The notes under the pieces were generated by a model. The model did no database searches and had not been told where the DNA came from. It saw nothing but the letters and a program-made list of their open reading frames with translations. A DNA stretch of 30,342 nt, from positions 1-30,342 of the forward strand of contig JAISQC010000075.1 in NCBI GenBank assembly GCA_031274465.1. The letters are read 5' to 3'. Positions within the stretch are counted from its first letter, which is position 1; each line of letters opens with the position of its first letter. The position numbers and the translations under genes are program-made. The DNA comes from Synergistaceae bacterium. GTDB taxonomy: Bacteria > Synergistota > Synergistia > Synergistales > Synergistaceae. This document shows positions 27,088-30,342 of this stretch, in pieces.

Positions 27088-27115
27088 TAGGAAATTAGAA
27101 ATCCAAATTAGAATT

Positions 27116-27162
27116 ATGCTCACCAATTATGCTCACCCAACGGGTGAGCATAAAATGAGCAT
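27116..27162. repeat. Four-copy compound palindrome (ATGCTCA boxes)
   Basis: Two direct copies of ATGCTCA (27116-27122, 27129-27135) face two inverted copies TGAGCAT (27145-27151, 27156-27162). The inner pair forms a perfect 12-bp stem, TTATGCTCACCC/GGGTGAGCATAA, with a 3-base loop (27127-27153). It lies 36 bp beyond the citF stop. No U-tract follows on either strand, so it may be a protein-binding array rather than, or as well as, a transcript end. Confidence 0.6.
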
Positions 27163-27197
27163 AAAATGATATTACGAGGGTGCCTGCGTTTCGCCTG

Positions 27198-28763
27198 TTA
27201 TTTTTTGACGCGGCACACGCTGTCGATTAGCGTGCCGTCCCTGTATTCCACCACGGCTACGACATCGCCCTCATCCACGTCAGGGGGTTCCGGCTTGCCA
27301 GTCAGTCTTTCAACTTTGTCCTTCAGCTCGTTTATATCGACTATCGGAAGCTTCGCGGAAATGGCGCGTTCGATCAAATCCTTGCGCAAGGGGTTTATTA
27401 AAATCCCCCTCTCGGTGACTATGGCGTCAACTGTCTCGCCCGGGGTCGTCACATTGCTGACGGAATCTTTTATGGAGCACACCCCGCCGCGGAATGATGG
27501 CAGCACGACTATCGACAGGGCAGCGCCGGCGGCGGCGTCGCAGTGGCCGCCGGAAGCGCCGCGCAGCGCCCCGTCGTTGCCCGTCAGCACGTTGACGTTG
27601 AAATTCACGTCCACATCCAGTGCGGCCAGGATCACGCAGTCGAGGCTGTGCGCGAGGCAGCCGGCATTGAAGGGGTTGGCGTACCATGACGAGTCGATTT
27701 CTACGTGGTTTGGATTGTTTCTCACGGAATCCGTGACGGCAGAGTCAAAGCTCTGGACGTCGAACAGCGACTTGAAAAGCCCCTGCTCCAACATCCTAGA
27801 CATATGGCCGGAGATGCCGCCGAGCCCAAACGAGCCGACGATCCCCTTGCCCTTCATGTACTCTTCGAGGTAAGCGGACACGGCCAGGCTCGCGCCGCCC
27901 ACGCCCATCTGGAATGAAAAGCCTGGCGCGATCGCGCCCGACGCCTTCATCAGGCGGAACGTGTCTTTGGCTATTTTGAGATCGACCGGATTGCGCGTGA
28001 TGCGGGCCGCGCCGGTCGCAATCTTTTTCGGGTTGCCCAGGCTCGGGACCGCGACAATCTGGTCCACCTTGTGCTGAGGTATCGAAATGTTGCGGCCGAC
28101 AGGGTAATCGACGAGGTTGTCCGTTATCGCTATCACGTGCTTCGCGAACATGGCGTCGGTCATAGCGTAGCCCAGCGACCCGCAGGCCGACGGGCCGCTC
28201 GAGCCGGAGACGTTGCCCATCGCGTCGCAGGCGGGAGCCGCCAGGAACGCCACGTCGATCGCGATCTGACCCTCCTCTATCGCACGCGCTCTCCCGCCAT
28301 GAGATCTGATAACGACTGGGATGCCGGCCTCCCCGCTCGACACCAGGGTGCCGAGCTTTCCCCTGACCCCCGACGTGTAGAGCCTGCCTATCAGGCCGCG
28401 CATGATGTAGTCGGCCACGCAGTCATGGGCGTCCGGGATAGAGCTTGGCGCGAACGTCAGGCCCCTGAAGCCCATGGCTTGCAACGCTTCGAGCACCATC
28501 GGGATGACCGCGTCGCCGTTGCGGAGGTGGTGGTGGAAGGAGATGGTCATCCCATCCTCCAGGCCGGATCTTTTTATCGCCTGTTCCAGGCTCTCTGCGA
28601 CTTTGCTTTTGGTTCTCTGCGGGCTGCGCGGATGGACGGGCGCGCCCGCCGCGCGCGACGGGCCCGCCTTCTGAAACGCGCCCGCGTACGGCTCGAACGA
28701 TCCGACGCCTGGGACATTCAGCGGGACCCGCCTGCCAATGGAGTTTATAACGAAATCCGTCAT
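27198..28763 (-). CDS. citF: Citrate lyase alpha subunit (citrate:acetyl-ACP transferase)
   Basis: The 521-residue protein is the alpha subunit of citrate lyase. It exchanges acetyl for citryl on the thiol of the acyl carrier subunit CitD. Family signatures are visible: SFHHHLRNGD, SGVRGKLGTLVSSGEA, SHGGRARAIEEG, GSSGPSACGSLGYAM, and the C-terminal GASGGHCDAAAGAALS and TERGILINP blocks. Length fits CitF (505-520). Its start overlaps the end of citE by 4 bp. It is the last gene of the visible cit cluster. Ligase and prosthetic-group genes (citC, citX, citG) are not seen downstream and would have to lie elsewhere. Confidence 0.95.
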   Translation of the reverse strand: MTDFVINSIGRRVPLNVPGVGSFEPYAGAFQKAGPSRAAGAPVHPRSPQRTKSKVAESLEQAIKRSGLEDGMTISFHHHLRNGDAVIPMVLEALQAMGFRGLTFAPSSIPDAHDCVADYIMRGLIGRLYTSGVRGKLGTLVSSGEAGIPVVIRSHGGRARAIEEGQIAIDVAFLAAPACDAMGNVSGSSGPSACGSLGYAMTDAMFAKHVIAITDNLVDYPVGRNISIPQHKVDQIVAVPSLGNPKKIATGAARITRNPVDLKIAKDTFRLMKASGAIAPGFSFQMGVGGASLAVSAYLEEYMKGKGIVGSFGLGGISGHMSRMLEQGLFKSLFDVQSFDSAVTDSVRNNPNHVEIDSSWYANPFNAGCLAHSLDCVILAALDVDVNFNVNVLTGNDGALRGASGGHCDAAAGAALSIVVLPSFRGGVCSIKDSVSNVTTPGETVDAIVTERGILINPLRKDLIERAISAKLPIVDINELKDKVERLTGKPEPPDVDEGDVVAVVEYRDGTLIDSVCRVKK

Positions 28764-29677
28764 GCCAAGCCGCCTCCGTCTTCCTCATAGTCGTATAGCC
28801 TCGAAAGAGCGATCAGGTGCTCCGCCCTTGCGATCACAGGGGCGTCTACCATCCTGCCGGCGACGGACACGACCCCCTTGCCTGAATGCAGGGCAATTTC
28901 GGCCTCCCTCACCACCCGCTGGGCGCGGGCAAGCTCTTTCGGGCTTGGCCGGAACGCCTCGTGGATTGTTTCTATCTGGCCCGGATGTATCGCCGCCTTG
29001 CCAGTGAAGCCAAGCTCGGCTATCTGCTTCGATTCCTTGGCGAGCCCCTCAATATCGTTGATATCAGTCCACACCGTGTCGAACGCCGACACTCCCGACG
29101 CGCGCGCCGCCATCACGACGCGGCTGCGCGCGTAGAAGAGCTCCCAACCCTCCAGGGTCTTCTGCACCCCCATGTCCGCCGTAAGGTCCTGGCCGCCGAT
29201 GGTCAGCGCCGCGACCCGGGGCGACGCCTTGGCTATCGAAAAAGCGTTTTCAATGCCCAAGGCGGTTTCGAGCATGGCGTGCAGCTTGACGGTTCCAACA
29301 GGGATGCCGTTGTCATTTTCTATCTCGGCTATCAGGCAATCAGCAGCCCGCACGTCGCTTATCTCATTGCATTTCGGGAGCCTCACAGCGTCAGGGGTGC
29401 GGGGCACTATCTCTTTCAAATCATTTTCAAAATATTCGCTGTCCGCCGGGTTGACCCTCACCGTCACGATAAGACTGCCGAAATCAAAAGAATCCAGAAA
29501 TGTTGACACCATTTTCCGGGCGGCGTCTTTCTCCGACGGGGCTATGGCGTCCTCGAGGTCGAGCAATATGCTGTCCGCCCCGAACGCCGGTGAATGCTGG
29601 ATCATCCCTGGAGAATCCCCTGGTATGTACAGCATCGAGCGGCACGGGCGGTTTTCGGTTCCCGCATGTTTTTTCAT
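28760..29677 (-). CDS. citE: Citrate lyase beta subunit (citryl-ACP lyase)
   Basis: The 305-residue protein splits citryl-ACP into acetyl-ACP and oxaloacetate. It has the HpcH/CitE fold motifs: SMLYIPGDSPGMI at the start, ILLDLEDAI (E42, D43), VRVNP, LPKC, a LHAMLETALG segment with the metal-binding Glu, and LTIGGQDLTADMG. Length is standard (290-305). It overlaps citD by 4 bp upstream and citF by 4 bp downstream, so the three subunits are coupled. Related CitE-like enzymes act on other malyl or citramalyl thioesters, but the complete DEF set makes citrate lyase, or a citramalate-type variant, the best call. Confidence 0.95.
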   Translation of the reverse strand: MKKHAGTENRPCRSMLYIPGDSPGMIQHSPAFGADSILLDLEDAIAPSEKDAARKMVSTFLDSFDFGSLIVTVRVNPADSEYFENDLKEIVPRTPDAVRLPKCNEISDVRAADCLIAEIENDNGIPVGTVKLHAMLETALGIENAFSIAKASPRVAALTIGGQDLTADMGVQKTLEGWELFYARSRVVMAARASGVSAFDTVWTDINDIEGLAKESKQIAELGFTGKAAIHPGQIETIHEAFRPSPKELARAQRVVREAEIALHSGKGVVSVAGRMVDAPVIARAEHLIALSRLYDYEEDGGGLA

Positions 29678-29955
29678 GGCAGCCTCGCCTCAAGCGCCCG
29701 TTCCACGGCGGTCTCGATCCTAGCCCTGAGGGTTATCTCGATCGCGCCTTGGTCCTGGATGTGGACCCGCCCAGCAGTCACGGAGTATTCCGCCAGTATC
29801 GCGCGCGTCATCGCTTCGGTGCGTTTTTCGAATATTTTTTTGTTCGCGCCGCTGTAATCGATCTCAATCGAATCGGCCGGCGTGACGGTGACAAGGCAGT
29901 CGGATGATTCGACCGACCCGGCGCTTGCTGTTTTTGAAATGGAAATCTCCGGCAT
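29674..29955 (-). CDS. citD: Citrate lyase gamma subunit (acyl carrier protein)
   Basis: The 93-residue protein carries the phosphoribosyl-dephospho-CoA arm of citrate lyase. The attachment serine is S17 in AGSVESSD, aligned with Ser14 of the Klebsiella protein. ATG 29955 is chosen because GGAGG precedes it by eight bases; a longer open frame to 30084 lacks similarity. Length is normal. It overlaps citE by 4 bp. Activity requires CitX/CitG-type enzymes for the arm and a CitC ligase to acetylate it, none of which is seen intact here. Confidence 0.93.
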   Translation of the reverse strand: MPEISISKTASAGSVESSDCLVTVTPADSIEIDYSGANKKIFEKRTEAMTRAILAEYSVTAGRVHIQDQGAIEITLRARIETAVERALEARLP

Positions 29956-29957
29956 GT

Positions 29958-30059
29958 TCAAAACCTCCAGGCTATTTCTTTTAGAAACTCGCCGGTGTTG
30001 GCGGCGCGTCTCACCGGCGTCTTTGCGAGGCCGAACAGATCCTTCGTCGTCACCCACAC
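29958..30059 (-). CDS. Possible small ORF between the TRAP permease gene and citD
   Basis: A frame of 33 codons starting at GTG 30059 (or GTG 30053) ends at the TGA 29958-29960, two bases before the citD ATG. Its residues (for example LFGLAKTPVRRA and EFLKEIAWRF) look protein-like, and G or C is frequent at third positions. There is no clear ribosome-binding site and no family is recognised. It could be a small peptide coupled to citD or the remnant of a lost gene, since a stop codon lies just upstream in frame. Low confidence. Confidence 0.2.
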   Translation of the reverse strand: MWVTTKDLFGLAKTPVRRAANTGEFLKEIAWRF

Positions 30060-30129
30060 CGAGCTGCCAGCCTGCTCTTTTCACTGCGCGTACAAACGGA
30101 TCGGCGTGGTTTTAACCGCCGCCGCCCGC

Positions 30130-30342
30130 TCAGATGCTGCCGTATACGAGTTTCGGCAGAAACAGAGACAGCATCGGAAAGTACGTCACCAGCAGAAAGA
30201 CCAGGATGAGGCTGACTATCATGGGAATTATGGGCTTGCTGATCTCCTCCAGAGAGAGCCCGGTGATGGCGCTTGCCACGTATATGTCTATGGCGACCGG
30301 AGGAGTAGCCATGCCTATGGCCAGGCCTACCGCCATAATGAG
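30130..30342 (-). CDS. dctM: TRAP transporter large permease (DctM type), C-terminal fragment
   Basis: The last ~70 residues of a membrane protein enter from the right edge; the N-terminal part is outside the window. The segment GMATPPVAIDIYVASAITG followed by a final hydrophobic helix and YFPMLSLFLPKLVYGSI is typical of the end of DctM subunits of TRAP C4-dicarboxylate-type transporters. It is upstream of citD on the same strand, so uptake of citrate or a similar acid through a TRAP system probably feeds the lyase. The fragment ends normally at a TGA (30130-30132). Confidence 0.85.
   Translation of the reverse strand, partial: LIMAVGLAIGMATPPVAIDIYVASAITGLSLEEISKPIIPMIVSLILVFLLVTYFPMLSLFLPKLVYGSI

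Noticed and set aside
27116..27162. CRISPR-like repeat
   Set aside because: The repeated word is only 7 bp, spacers are 4-9 bp and copies are inverted; there are no cas genes.

Overview
The window looks like a chromosomal segment of an amino-acid-fermenting anaerobe, most likely a member of the Synergistota. This is an inference. It rests on moderate-to-high GC, several peptide and amino-acid uptake and processing genes (dipeptide ABC transporter, M20 peptidases, AGCS symporter), citrate lyase genes next to a TRAP transporter, and no sugar catabolism. There is no rRNA, tRNA, CRISPR array, transposase or phage gene.

Region 1 (1-10042, all minus strand) is a surface-glycan-type operon transcribed leftwards from a promoter near 10104-10132. 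The order is ANL acyl/aminoacyl-AMP ligase, LuxE-type acyl-protein synthetase, LuxC-type acyl-CoA reductase, NodB-type polysaccharide deacetylase, GNAT-like acyltransferase, then a very large protein (at least 1438 residues) that runs off the left edge. The large protein appears to join a GT-A-like glycosyltransferase domain, two tandem copies of a [Rossmann-like + SGNH-like] unit, and a C-terminal nucleotidyltransferase domain like that of citrate lyase ligase (CitC). There are no luciferase genes. The cassette probably activates, reduces or transfers an acyl group onto a glycan precursor. It is the most unusual part of the window.

Region 2 (10508-17988, plus strand) starts with an AraC-family regulator. 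It is followed by a RocB-like M20 peptidase, an AGCS sodium:amino-acid symporter, a YtcJ-like amidohydrolase and an EamA-type exporter, probably one transcription unit for amino-acid or amide use. A HAD phosphatase with its own promoter-like sequence comes next.

Region 3 (18000-26984, minus strand) reads from right to left: IclR regulator, M20 dipeptidase, dipeptide-type ABC transporter (binding protein, two permeases, two ATPases), then a C45-type Ntn hydrolase. Together these import peptides or N-acylated amino acids and hydrolyse them. A small element of about 117 bp with imperfect terminal inverted repeats lies between the regulator and the M20 gene.

Region 4 (27198-30342, minus strand) has citD, citE and citF overlapping by 4 bp at each junction, downstream of the 3' end of a TRAP-transporter large permease gene. 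It suggests uptake and cleavage of citrate or a related acid. The space between citF and the IclR gene carries a good sigma-70-type promoter, several TAGAAT boxes and a striking four-copy palindrome.
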